From contig JAJYGR010000250.1 in assembly GCA_021790655.1 (NCBI GenBank), positions 1-38,008 on the forward strand: DNA of 38,008 nt. The letters are read 5' to 3'. Shown in pieces: positions 1 through 9,319 of the stretch (the first letter of the stretch is position 1; each line of letters opens with the position of its first letter). The stretch is from Acidobacteriota bacterium (GTDB taxonomy: Bacteria > Acidobacteriota > Terriglobia > Terriglobales > Acidobacteriaceae). The notes beneath the pieces are model-generated. The model saw only the letters and a list, made by a program, of their open reading frames with translations. It made no database searches and had not been told where the DNA came from. The position numbers and the translations under genes were made by a program.

Positions 1-290
1 GGCAGGCTCGGTGGATCGCCCCAGGCTGTCGGCTGCCAGGTTTTCTCGTCGAGCTTTTCTTTGATAAATTTCCCATTCCGCAGGGCGTAGAAGACCCTCC
101 GATCGGCTGGCGTCGCGCAGAACTCTGCATAGTCTTCCGTGAACGTGTCAAACCCACTGGGTGCTGAATCCGATGTTGCAGTCCCATTGCCTACAGGCGA
201 CTGGGCCTCTTCGACTGTCTCCGCCACGGCTGGCATGGCGCTGGCTGCTGCTGTGGCGGCGATCAGTTTACAAAAATCTCTCCGACGCAT
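1..290 (-). CDS. Partial secreted protein with Tat-like signal (N-terminus only; continues beyond the window start)
   Basis: Reverse complement from ATG at 290 reads MRRRDFCKLIAATAAASAMPAVAETVEEAQSPVGNG..., open to the window edge; RRRDF plus hydrophobic stretch resembles a Tat signal. Confidence 0.6.
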   Translation of the reverse strand, partial: MRRRDFCKLIAATAAASAMPAVAETVEEAQSPVGNGTATSDSAPSGFDTFTEDYAEFCATPADRRVFYALRNGKFIKEKLDEKTWQPTAWGDPPSL

Positions 291-377
291 AGGTGCTTCT
301 CCTTAGAGCAGACTCAACTGATATGGCAATCCGAGTGAAGGAACCATTTTGCACGTAGCTGCTACTCACTTATTGAG

Positions 378-803
378 TCAGGGAATGACGCCCTTCTTCA
401 AAATGATGTTGCCGTATAAGCGCACCTCGCCTGTCATTACCACGCAAAAGGCATGGCGGGCACGTTCATAAAATGCGTTTCGCTCGATACGTAACGGCAC
501 ACTCGCGTCCGGCTTATACCTCCGCGCAACCTGCATGAAATCCGATTCCACCTCGGGATCTAGCAGGTCGCCGGGAACTGCCTGCATCATGATGAGTGGA
601 TCGGCATAGCTGTCCAGGGGAAACAGTGGAAGGATGGCATTCAGCATCGTTACAACCGGCAGACCATCGGCGCGGACGAGGCGCACTGCGGTACTTGCGC
701 CAGGGAAATTTGCGTCAGCGAGGACGATTTCATCTCCGTGCCCCATTTCGCACAGGACCTTGAGTAAATCGGGACTGAGTAATGGTGAGATTCCTTTTAA
801 CAT
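378..803 (-). CDS. fucU: L-fucose mutarotase (RbsD/FucU family)
   Basis: 141 aa; [35 protein letters not shown] and C-terminal YGNIILKKG match the FucU/RbsD family pattern. Confidence 0.9.
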   Translation of the reverse strand: MLKGISPLLSPDLLKVLCEMGHGDEIVLADANFPGASTAVRLVRADGLPVVTMLNAILPLFPLDSYADPLIMMQAVPGDLLDPEVESDFMQVARRYKPDASVPLRIERNAFYERARHAFCVVMTGEVRLYGNIILKKGVIP

Positions 804-1058
804 TCAGCTAATCTCCTCATCGAAACACACGGCGACTTTATCACATCGACCGGAGACCATCAGAGTACGCTTTGTCTGTCCGCTCGATCGGAAAGCGATT
901 AGTTTGCCAGGGCACTTGGCACATCGACAATCTCGACATGGGGGTCCGAGACAAGCTGAAATTGCAAGAGTACAACCATACGGTCCAGATGCAGGGGATG
1001 ACGGGGAAAAAAGAATAGTTCGGTCCGCAGAGAATGCGCGAAAAACGGAACTGAGAAG

Positions 1059-1727
1059 CTATTTGTGCTTCCGAAGAACAGGTTGCCCCACCCCACCTGT
1101 GCCTAACTGGATACTGCTTGCATTGCTTCCGCCCAAAGCGTTCGCATTGACGATGATGACGATTGAGGCGGCCGCGAATCCGCCCACTTCGAGCACTTCG
1201 CCTAAATGCAACGATGAGAACCGTCCGCCTGTCTGGCGAGGCTGCCGCACATTTGTACCGGTGGTCCGAGTGCTGGAGCTGCTACTGTTCGTTTTTTGAG
1301 AAGAGATATTGGTCTGGTGAATGACAGTATCCGCCGTCATGCCCATGTACGTAGCTTCCACTGCAATGACGAGATCTCCTGCGACATCATTGTGAGTGAA
1401 TCCACGGCCTACTGCCCGACCGAGAGAATCTGTTCTCGTCGTGTAAGTAGTCAGCCCGTTGGCAAAGGTGCCGCTCGCACCGTTATCGCTGCGGACCAGA
1501 AAGATGACGACAGCGCCGGCAACCGGTTTGTGGTTCTCATCCTGCACCTGCACGATGGGTTCGCGCGCAGTGCGGTCATGGATATTGTTGAGAGCGTCCT
1601 GACCGTCCAGGATGACGATTTGTAACTGCGGTGGCTGTGCGGCCCACCCGATACCGCATTGGCCAAGCAGAAGTAGGAACATCGGGAAACAGATCGCTGC
1701 GCGAGATTGGACTGAATATAGTTTCAT
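1059..1727 (-). CDS. Exported protein with bacterial Ig-like (Big-1-like) domain
   Basis: 222 aa with signal peptide; VQDENHKPVAGAVVIFLV...G.FANGLTTYTTRTDSLGRAVGRGFTHNDVAGDLVIAVEA is Big-1/invasin-like. 4-bp overlap with upstream gene. Confidence 0.6.
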   Translation of the reverse strand: MKLYSVQSRAAICFPMFLLLLGQCGIGWAAQPPQLQIVILDGQDALNNIHDRTAREPIVQVQDENHKPVAGAVVIFLVRSDNGASGTFANGLTTYTTRTDSLGRAVGRGFTHNDVAGDLVIAVEATYMGMTADTVIHQTNISSQKTNSSSSSTRTTGTNVRQPRQTGGRFSSLHLGEVLEVGGFAAASIVIIVNANALGGSNASSIQLGTGGVGQPVLRKHK

Positions 1728-4700
1728 TGTGCGGTTACCGGCGTTGAGCTTCCAACGGCATTTTGAAGCGTGACTGTGACCGATTGAACATTCGTAGCAT
1801 TCGTACTGAGGTTGAAGCTTTGGAAGTATGTGAAAGCACTCCCGTACTGGTTAGAGTTGGCCGAGCCGTACCAGGTCTGGAACAACCCGCTAACTGGAAC
1901 AACGAAAGAGCTCTGCGAAAAGTTCGCGCCCGCTGCTGCGGTGAACTGGAAGACAGCCGTCTGTACTTCGCGCGTGCTGGCGAAGCCTGTGACGTAAACG
2001 GTGAGCGTATTCTGGGTGCGCGCCAACCGTAGCTGGGTGATAGTTGGCGCAATTTGTTGCACCTGGATGATGACCGGCAAGATCGTGGCTGGCGTAACGT
2101 TCAGGCCGTTGGCAGTCAGTTGCAGAGTTACCGAAATGGAGCCAGCTTCTGTGCCAGCCTGAACAAGTACCGGCGGCACATTGGTGGTGTTCGCAGGGAT
2201 GTTAAATGTGTATGTGCGCCCACCGTTGGCAAACTGCACGGACGGATCGTCGGGCAAGCCTTGTAGTGGTTGAAATGTCAGCGTCAAAGTGCCGGTCAAT
2301 GCCTGGGCATAAGGTTGGCCAAGCTGAAAAGTGATCTGCGGCTGGTCCCCGGGGCTGGTGCTTGTCGGTCCGCTCAAAGTTGCTACCGGTTTGGGTAATA
2401 TGGTAAAAATCTGCGGCGCCGATATAGCGCCAGTCGCCTGATCGTATACCCCGATTTGAAGAGTTCCTGGATTTGCGATGAGGCTTGCTGGAATCACAGC
2501 GTTCAGTTGCGTGGCGCTGATAAATTGTGTCGGCAGGAATGTGTCAAGCGCGAGTGCTATAGATGTAGCCGTGAAGCCGCTCCCCGTCAGCATCAAATTC
2601 ACACTGGGGCCGCCAGCCAGTGCCTGGGTTGGGCTGATGGATGTCAATATCAATGGCACCGCTGGGCTGTTGACAGTAACCGGGACAGCGGCGGATTGCG
2701 CCAAGGCGAACGTCGCGTCTCCAGGATAGGCGGCATAGATGCTGTACGCGCCTGGAGCAATGACGGTAGTGGCTGCCGAGGCTGTCAGCGTTCCAGTGGT
2801 AAGCAGCAGGCCGTAGCCATTGCCGCCGCTAGTCGCTGATGTGTTATAGCCAACGGCCACGTCTGCGTAGCCGTCATGGTTGAAGTCTCCGATAAGTACG
2901 TTGGAAGGCGTCTGGGAAAGAGCATGGATCTGCGGCGCGGCAAAGACGCCAGAGCCGTTGTTCAACAGCACGTTCACATCGTTTCTGATTGCGTCTGAGG
3001 TAACAATGTCCGGCGACCCGTCTCCGTTAATGTCCGCAACGGCAATGCCGGCGATGTTGGAACCGTCGTTGAATGCGGCGCCAACCGTAAACGTGCCGGA
3101 GCCGCTGTTTGTCAAAACCTGCAATTGGGCCGTACCCGCGATCACGTCCACAGGCGGGTTCAGACCGATAACGATGTCCGGTTTGCCGCCTGCGCTCACA
3201 TCGGCCACGGCAATGTGCTGGATGTTCCCGTTAGCGACGATATAAGTTTGCAGACCGCCGGGCTGCGCAAACGCAGTTGAATACGCCTCTGTCGCCGTCG
3301 CGCCGTGGAGCAGGACCTCCACATCGTTCTGCGCGCTTACCGGACTTGCGGATGCAAAGACCACGTCCGGCAATCCGTCACCGTTCAGATCTGCCAAATG
3401 GAACGCCGTCAGACTGGCAATACTACCGACATTGGCAGCGTCCGTTTGCACAAACACAGCCCCACCCTGGTTCAGGAACGTAAGCAGATAGTTGGAATTG
3501 GTGATGACAGCAATGTCCGGTTTGCCGTCAGCGTTGATGTCCGCCACCTGCATTGCAATGGGCAGGCCATAGGTGCCGGTGTTAACTTGTACGCTCAACG
3601 GTCCTAGAGTAAAGTTTCCATGTCCGTCGTTGAGATATATAAGAACGTCCCCTATGCTGCCGCCGGGTGTGGGAGGCTGCAGGTCCGTATAGCCGATGGC
3701 GATATCGGGAAAGCCATCTCCGTTGAAATCCGCGATGGCAACGCCAAACGGAGTCAAATACGTGCTGCCGCCGAGCTGGTAGTACTCGTCGTAAAGCGGA
3801 TACTGCACAGATTGAAATGGCTGCACACCGTTTCCAGTACCCAGCAGCACATTGAAGGAGTTGCCGCCAGTTGAATTGTAATAGGCGCTATTCACCTCGA
3901 CAATGTCGGGAATTCCATCTGCGTTCAGGTCGGCGCTCGCGGAAAAACCAGGATTTGCGCCAGGTGTGCTGGCTGTCTGAGATTGCAGTATGCGCGTGCC
4001 CGCCGATATCGTGGCAGGCCCGGTCCCGTAGGTGTTCACTCCGTCGGTGAACGCCAGGTTGCCGGTGGGAACGCCGGGGGTCGGGGTAGTGCCGCTGCCA
4101 TTCGTAATCTGTGAAGTGAATTGCAGAGAACCTGTGCCGCTGATGTAGGGATTTGGCGTTACGTTCAACGCAAGCGAGAGAGGTTGTTTATTGGCCACCT
4201 GAATATTGAATGAGGCGTCATCGGCGCCACCCGACTCGGGATACACCGCAGGCTCATTGTCCACTGCCAAGGTCAGGCTGGCGGCGGTAGTCAGGTTTGC
4301 AGAGGGAATGACCACCTGGATATGGTTGCCGCTGACATATGTGGTGGTCAGTGGGGTATCTCCCGTGCCGGGTGTGGCGCCCACCTGTAGATATCCCTGA
4401 GCAGTCGATACAAAGCTGCCGAAGACATCGACTGTCGTCTGTGCGCTGCCCGGAGCGATGACATAGGGGCTGGCATAGGCGATGGTCGGTCCGGTTACGT
4501 AAAACGGCTCCGTATTTGAGTATTGCGTGCTGCAAGCTGTGGCGCCTGCGGCAGGGTTGGAGGAGGGGCCGAGAAAGACATTACTGCTGGAAAGTTGGGT
4601 CAGAAATGCGGATGTCCCCCCGTAACTCAACACTGCGGATGAAATGGTGAACTGAATTTGCGTCGTGGAGACGGAAGTTGGCGTAATCGCGGTTCCCTGG

Positions 4701-4909
4701 GTGTAGTAGCTTATTTGCGATTCCAGGCAGACAGCATCGACGGCGGTGGCAAAGCTGGCGAAGCTGCCAGTGAGTGTGACCTGCACGGATCCGGTCCCGG
4801 CTGGCACCGCAGAGGGGGTAACGCTGGTGATGGTGAAGGACACAGCGTTGGCGGGCAATGCCACTGCCATCAGAGCAATGAGCCCGAGCCATTTGCAAGC
4901 GCGCTTCAT
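1724..4909 (-). CDS. Large secreted FG-GAP/VCBS repeat protein with Ig-like/IPT-like domains
   Basis: 1061 aa, signal peptide; seven FG-GAP-type units (e.g. ADLNADGIPDIV, ADFNGDGFPDIAIGY, ADINADGKPDIAVI, ADLNGDGLPDVVF, ADINGDGSPDIV, GDFNHDGYADVAVGY, one degenerate ADVSAGGKPDIVIG). Confidence 0.85.
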   Translation of the reverse strand: MKRACKWLGLIALMAVALPANAVSFTITSVTPSAVPAGTGSVQVTLTGSFASFATAVDAVCLESQISYYTQGTAITPTSVSTTQIQFTISSAVLSYGGTSAFLTQLSSSNVFLGPSSNPAAGATACSTQYSNTEPFYVTGPTIAYASPYVIAPGSAQTTVDVFGSFVSTAQGYLQVGATPGTGDTPLTTTYVSGNHIQVVIPSANLTTAASLTLAVDNEPAVYPESGGADDASFNIQVANKQPLSLALNVTPNPYISGTGSLQFTSQITNGSGTTPTPGVPTGNLAFTDGVNTYGTGPATISAGTRILQSQTASTPGANPGFSASADLNADGIPDIVEVNSAYYNSTGGNSFNVLLGTGNGVQPFQSVQYPLYDEYYQLGGSTYLTPFGVAIADFNGDGFPDIAIGYTDLQPPTPGGSIGDVLIYLNDGHGNFTLGPLSVQVNTGTYGLPIAMQVADINADGKPDIAVITNSNYLLTFLNQGGAVFVQTDAANVGSIASLTAFHLADLNGDGLPDVVFASASPVSAQNDVEVLLHGATATEAYSTAFAQPGGLQTYIVANGNIQHIAVADVSAGGKPDIVIGLNPPVDVIAGTAQLQVLTNSGSGTFTVGAAFNDGSNIAGIAVADINGDGSPDIVTSDAIRNDVNVLLNNGSGVFAAPQIHALSQTPSNVLIGDFNHDGYADVAVGYNTSATSGGNGYGLLLTTGTLTASAATTVIAPGAYSIYAAYPGDATFALAQSAAVPVTVNSPAVPLILTSISPTQALAGGPSVNLMLTGSGFTATSIALALDTFLPTQFISATQLNAVIPASLIANPGTLQIGVYDQATGAISAPQIFTILPKPVATLSGPTSTSPGDQPQITFQLGQPYAQALTGTLTLTFQPLQGLPDDPSVQFANGGRTYTFNIPANTTNVPPVLVQAGTEAGSISVTLQLTANGLNVTPATILPVIIQVQQIAPTITQLRLARTQNTLTVYVTGFASTREVQTAVFQFTAAAGANFSQSSFVVPVSGLFQTWYGSANSNQYGSAFTYFQSFNLSTNATNVQSVTVTLQNAVGSSTPVTAQ

Positions 4910-5979
4910 GGCTGGCCCCCCGCGCCGCTACTGGTGGGTGCGGGAACAAATAAAATTCGCGGCCCTTTGGCAGCCGCTTGCATTATCCAGACTGGCCCGG
5001 CACCGATCTGTGTCAGTTGTACAGCGGCGCCATCCATAGACTGGACGGTGGTAGGCGTGCAATTGCACTGCGCACTGGCCGGGGGCTGCGCGCCAGTCAA
5101 ATCGAGTTGCAATACATTGCCTTGCGCGTTGGCCAGCAGTACCCAGTGCCGGTCGGATGTGACCTCCAGGCCGATAGGGTGCGAAATGCCGCTTCCAGTA
5201 TTCAGCGGGGTCGCAGCAGCCGCGGTGTTGATGCTGGCGATCTGATACACGCTGTTGGCATTGCCATCGGCAACAATGGCGGTGTCGGTGCCTGGGACAA
5301 AAGCCGCTCCTCCGAAGGCCGCCAATTTCAGTGGCGACGTCTCTGCCCCCTGCGCGGAGTATGCTTGAATGCTGACAGTGCCATCGCCATTTTGGCTGGC
5401 AGTCAGCACTGCTCCGGTGTCGCCGACAGCCGCTCCAACAATAGGTAACTGGGACGAGCTGAAGCCTAGAGGTTGCAATACCGGCTTCTGAGGCAGCCCT
5501 GTAATGATCTGGGGCGCGTCGCTGCTGGCTCCGAATACGAGAGCCTCATTGCCGGTACTGCTAATGGCGAGGCTGGTCCATCCGTTCTGGCTGCCCAGCG
5601 GACGAGGCGTTCCGGTCGGCAGCAGTGCAAGCGAAAGATTTCCCTTGGCATCCAGCAGTAGCGCGTAGCCCAGCTCCGAAGATGTGACCGTCGTGGTTAC
5701 GGACGTGTCCGTCAGTGCCGGAGCGCTGAAATAGGCTGAACCAGCGACACCCTCCACTTGCCGCAGCCCGTGTATGGTCCTATCCCAGACGTAGCCCAGC
5801 CCGGGCGCGGCCATCTGGCTCTGAGGCGTGGAAGTGGGGCTGGAAGGAACCGGGGCCGGTGAGAAATTGCTGCCGGGCGTGCGTCCGGCGCAGCCGCACA
5901 GTAGCAGCAGGATGACCGTAGCTACGCAGGGAGATGGAATCGGCCGGGAGAGCAGAGACACACGTAGAAAATTGTGCAT
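4906..5979 (-). CDS. Putative lipoprotein, beta-propeller-like
   Basis: ORF opens at 6063, but the lipoprotein signal (MHNFLRVSLLSRPIPSPCVATVILLLLCGCAG) favours a start at 5979. 4-bp overlap with the next gene. Confidence 0.6.
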   Translation of the reverse strand: MHNFLRVSLLSRPIPSPCVATVILLLLCGCAGRTPGSNFSPAPVPSSPTSTPQSQMAAPGLGYVWDRTIHGLRQVEGVAGSAYFSAPALTDTSVTTTVTSSELGYALLLDAKGNLSLALLPTGTPRPLGSQNGWTSLAISSTGNEALVFGASSDAPQIITGLPQKPVLQPLGFSSSQLPIVGAAVGDTGAVLTASQNGDGTVSIQAYSAQGAETSPLKLAAFGGAAFVPGTDTAIVADGNANSVYQIASINTAAAATPLNTGSGISHPIGLEVTSDRHWVLLANAQGNVLQLDLTGAQPPASAQCNCTPTTVQSMDGAAVQLTQIGAGPVWIMQAAAKGPRILFVPAPTSSGAGGQP

Positions 5980-6133
5980 AACTTCGCGGGAACCCTCGTT
6001 CGATCCTGTTTCAAGTGCAGCTAATAATGGAGTCCAGAAGAACGTACCGCAATTGCCGCACATTTCTCAAGAAAATTCGCGCGGAAAAAACAGAAATTGC
6101 GCGAAACAACTGTGGATTTTCTGGCCGGTGTGC

Positions 6134-6139
6134 TATAAA
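6134..6139 (+). promoter_or_regulatory. Candidate extended -10 element (TGCTATAAAT)
   Basis: TGC-TATAAA ~90 bp upstream of the 6228 ORF in the divergent intergenic region; no good -35 seen. Confidence 0.3.
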
Positions 6140-6227
6140 TCGGAAGATTTTCCCTTTACATGCACCCGAACAATCCAAATAGCCCCGGGGTCCGTATCTG
6201 GATGCAGAGAATTTTTTAGACGTTCCC

Positions 6228-6962
6228 ATGCATGTTGTTATGGAGGAAGTGTCTATGTGGCGAGTGAATCGATGGACTGCCATCGGCAGTAAGACGGTTG
6301 CTGTATGCTTGGCTGCTGCACTTTTATTTCGTGGCCACGCTGTAGCCAGTGACCCCGCACCCGCCAACCTGATGCAGATCACACTGGAGCGGAAGACAGA
6401 CAGCGGCGTGAAAACCATAGAGCCACAGCACGTCTTCAATCGAGGAGACACGCTGCATTTTCGCATTCAGCCTGCCTACGATGGCTATCTGTATGTTCTG
6501 GATCTGACCACCTCCGGCACGTATGTGCTGCTGTTTCCCCGCGCCGATACCGGCAGGGACAATCATATCGAACATGGTCACAGCTACCTGGTCCCCTCGA
6601 CAGAAGACGGATGGTTCCAGATCGGCGGCCCAGCCGGACATGAGACGCTTTACTTCGTGATGAGCCCCTCCCCGCTGGCGCCGAATCCGCTGCCGCCTGC
6701 TTTGCCTCAAGGCACTCCCCCAGCCAACATCAAGCCGCGTTGTGATGATGCCCTCTTCCGCTCTCGCGGCGAATGTATGGATATTGGGGCCGGGGCGCAG
6801 GCAGTTCCGCCGTCTCTCCCCTTGCCAGGACCGGTCGGCGCGCTGGCCAAGGGGGCCTCGCGCGATCTGACGTTTACGCAGAAGGGACAGTCGACGGAGG
6901 TTACAGCGGGGAAGACCATTCGCGGACCAGTCGTTTATGAATTTTTGCTGGCGCATAACTGA
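6228..6962 (+). CDS. DUF4384-domain secreted protein
   Basis: 244 aa; signal peptide, then FNRGDTLHFRIQPAYDGYLYVLDLTTSGTYVLLFPR...GHSYLVPSTEDGWFQIGGPAGHETLYFVMS, DUF4384-like. Confidence 0.75.
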   Translation: MHVVMEEVSMWRVNRWTAIGSKTVAVCLAAALLFRGHAVASDPAPANLMQITLERKTDSGVKTIEPQHVFNRGDTLHFRIQPAYDGYLYVLDLTTSGTYVLLFPRADTGRDNHIEHGHSYLVPSTEDGWFQIGGPAGHETLYFVMSPSPLAPNPLPPALPQGTPPANIKPRCDDALFRSRGECMDIGAGAQAVPPSLPLPGPVGALAKGASRDLTFTQKGQSTEVTAGKTIRGPVVYEFLLAHN

Positions 6963-6989
6963 AAAACCCCTCTCGCGTACACTGAGGGC

Positions 6990-9230
6990 GTGAATCCTGC
7001 GCCTCGATTTGTTCGTATTCGCGGATTCAGGAGAATGCTCATGCAACCTTTGTTTGCATATCGGGCCTTGTACACGGTAGCTTTGTGTGGTTTTCTGTTT
7101 GCAGGATCGGTCGGCAGCGGGACGTCACAGCAACCTGCCACGAACCCCTCTGCATCATCCACTGTAAATGCCGGACAACCCCCCCCCGCACAGAACGCAC
7201 CAGCGACACCCGCGCCGGCGACCCCGGAAAAAGACCAGAACCGCGATCTGGGATTTACCAAAAGTGGCAAGCAGCAGCCCACGCAGGCGGTGCAGATACC
7301 GCGCAGTTACGCCCTCATCATCGGCATCGCGCACTATAAAAATCTACCTGCACAGGCGCAACTGGAGTATCCGGACCGCGATGCCGAGTCTATGTACACC
7401 GTGCTCATAAGCAGCGAGGGCGGACAGTTTCCGCCAGAGAATGTGCATAAGCTGATCGATGACCAGGCCACGGACGCCAACATCCGGTATCAGTTGGAGA
7501 CCTGGCTGCCTTCGGTGACCAAAAGCGACGACCGCGTTTTCATCTACTTTGCCGGACACGGATTTATTTCAAACGCGCGTGCCTATCTGGCGCCGTATGA
7601 CGTGGACCTGAAAAATATTCCCGCCACGTCCTTCCCGATGGACGAACTGGGCCTCGACATTGGCAGCAAGATCCACGGTAAGTGGAAGGTACTCGCCACG
7701 GATGCCTGCCACTCCGGCGCAATTACGCCAGAAACAGACCGTGCCGCAGTCAATAGCAGCCTGCTCAACCTGAACAAGTCGCTTTTCTCGATTACCGCCA
7801 GCCGCGACCGCGAACAAAGTTACGAAAGCGCTCAGTGGGGCGGAGGTCACGGCATATTTACCTACTACGTGGTCAAGGGGCTGGAGGGCGAGGCGGACAC
7901 CAACGGCGACGGGGTGGTCAGCGCCGATGAACTGGCCGAATATGTGCATGAAAATGTACGTCAGGCAACGAACGCCGCTCAGAACCCTACATCTGAACGA
8001 GGCAGCTTTGACCCCAACATGTTGCTGGCCTACAACCCATCGCACATTACGGCAGCCCCACAGCAGACCCCCAAATTCGGCACGCTTGTCATTGAGAGCA
8101 ACATGGACGGCACCGAGGTCTTCGTCGATGGCAAGAGCGTTGGAGTGGTCAATAAGTCCGCTGCCTTGCGGCTGCCCGGCCTCGACCCTGGATCGCATAC
8201 CATCCAGGCGGTGCATATGGGTTATGAACCGGACGGCCCGCGTCAGGAAGAGGTGTATCCCGGGCAGGAAACCACGGTTACAGTGCGCATTCTGATTGCG
8301 CGCCATCGCGATCATGCGGCGGTCGAATCCTTCGACCACGGCATCGTGTACTACAACAAGGGCTATCAGCAGAACTACGAAAAGGCGGCGGGTTATTTTG
8401 AGCAGGCGCTCAAGGATGACCCAACCTACAGCACGGCAGCACTCTACGCCGGTCGCGTCTACAACGCGCTCTATCAGGACCAGAAGGCGTTGGCATTTTT
8501 CCGCCAGGCAATCGCCATCGATCCGGATTATATGGAGGCACGCTCCAGCTATGCCGCTGCTCTGCTCGATGACGGAGATATGGACGAGGCAGTCCGCCAG
8601 TTGAACGTGGTCACACAGCGCGAGCCTGCCAACGGCATGGCCTGGTATCTACAGTCGCAGGCATTTGCCCGTAAGGGGGATTATGCCGACGCTGTTACCA
8701 GTGCGCGCCAGGCCATCCAACTGACTCCGAACAACGCCGAGGCCCACTTCTGGCTGGCGGAGGCGCTGCGTCAGCAGCATGGGTGCTCAGAAGCCATCCA
8801 GCAATACAACCAATACCTGGCTCTGTCCAACTTCGACAGCGGCGTTGGCGGCAAGCTCGATTACTACATGGCTGGCTATCTGTTCGGCATGGGCAGCAAG
8901 AAGCGCGCCGCACAGACCGACATCTGGCGTGAGGTGCGTGGACAGGCATACACCGGCATCTGCGATTGCCAGTGGCTGCAGAAGCAGATGCCTACCGCCG
9001 TCCAATCCTGCCAGACGGCTTTGCGCTATACCCCGCGCGACCTGTTCACCAATTACCGGCTGGGTATTCTCTATGCAGCGGAGTACAACCAGTCTGGCTC
9101 CGTCAGCCTGCTGGCGGCTGCCCGGCAGCACTTTGACAGTGTGATTGCAGAGAACCCCGATGCCCAGGAGGCCAGCAACGCCCGCAAATACGTCAAGAAT
9201 ATCGATGACGTGCTCGCGCACCAACCCTGA
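6990..9230 (+). CDS. Caspase-like (peptidase C14) protein with EF-hand-like loop, PEGA domain and TPR repeats
   Basis: 746 aa; YALIIGIAHYKNLPA...DRVFIYFAGHG...VLATDACHSG (His/Cys dyad), DTNGDGVVSADEL, PEGA (GTLVIESNMDGTEVFVDGKSVG), C-terminal TPRs. Start may be 7035. Confidence 0.9.
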   Translation: MNPAPRFVRIRGFRRMLMQPLFAYRALYTVALCGFLFAGSVGSGTSQQPATNPSASSTVNAGQPPPAQNAPATPAPATPEKDQNRDLGFTKSGKQQPTQAVQIPRSYALIIGIAHYKNLPAQAQLEYPDRDAESMYTVLISSEGGQFPPENVHKLIDDQATDANIRYQLETWLPSVTKSDDRVFIYFAGHGFISNARAYLAPYDVDLKNIPATSFPMDELGLDIGSKIHGKWKVLATDACHSGAITPETDRAAVNSSLLNLNKSLFSITASRDREQSYESAQWGGGHGIFTYYVVKGLEGEADTNGDGVVSADELAEYVHENVRQATNAAQNPTSERGSFDPNMLLAYNPSHITAAPQQTPKFGTLVIESNMDGTEVFVDGKSVGVVNKSAALRLPGLDPGSHTIQAVHMGYEPDGPRQEEVYPGQETTVTVRILIARHRDHAAVESFDHGIVYYNKGYQQNYEKAAGYFEQALKDDPTYSTAALYAGRVYNALYQDQKALAFFRQAIAIDPDYMEARSSYAAALLDDGDMDEAVRQLNVVTQREPANGMAWYLQSQAFARKGDYADAVTSARQAIQLTPNNAEAHFWLAEALRQQHGCSEAIQQYNQYLALSNFDSGVGGKLDYYMAGYLFGMGSKKRAAQTDIWREVRGQAYTGICDCQWLQKQMPTAVQSCQTALRYTPRDLFTNYRLGILYAAEYNQSGSVSLLAAARQHFDSVIAENPDAQEASNARKYVKNIDDVLAHQP

Positions 9231-9319
9231 TACAAACTTTCGTACGGTTCCCTGACCTCCCCACATCTGGCAGCGTCCGTGCTAACCTACTGCACGGTAC
9301 ATCCCCACATTGTTTCCGG

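Noticed and set aside
634-1299. 221-aa plus-strand ORF
   Set aside because: Overlaps fucU and the Ig-like gene in antisense; no recognisable features.
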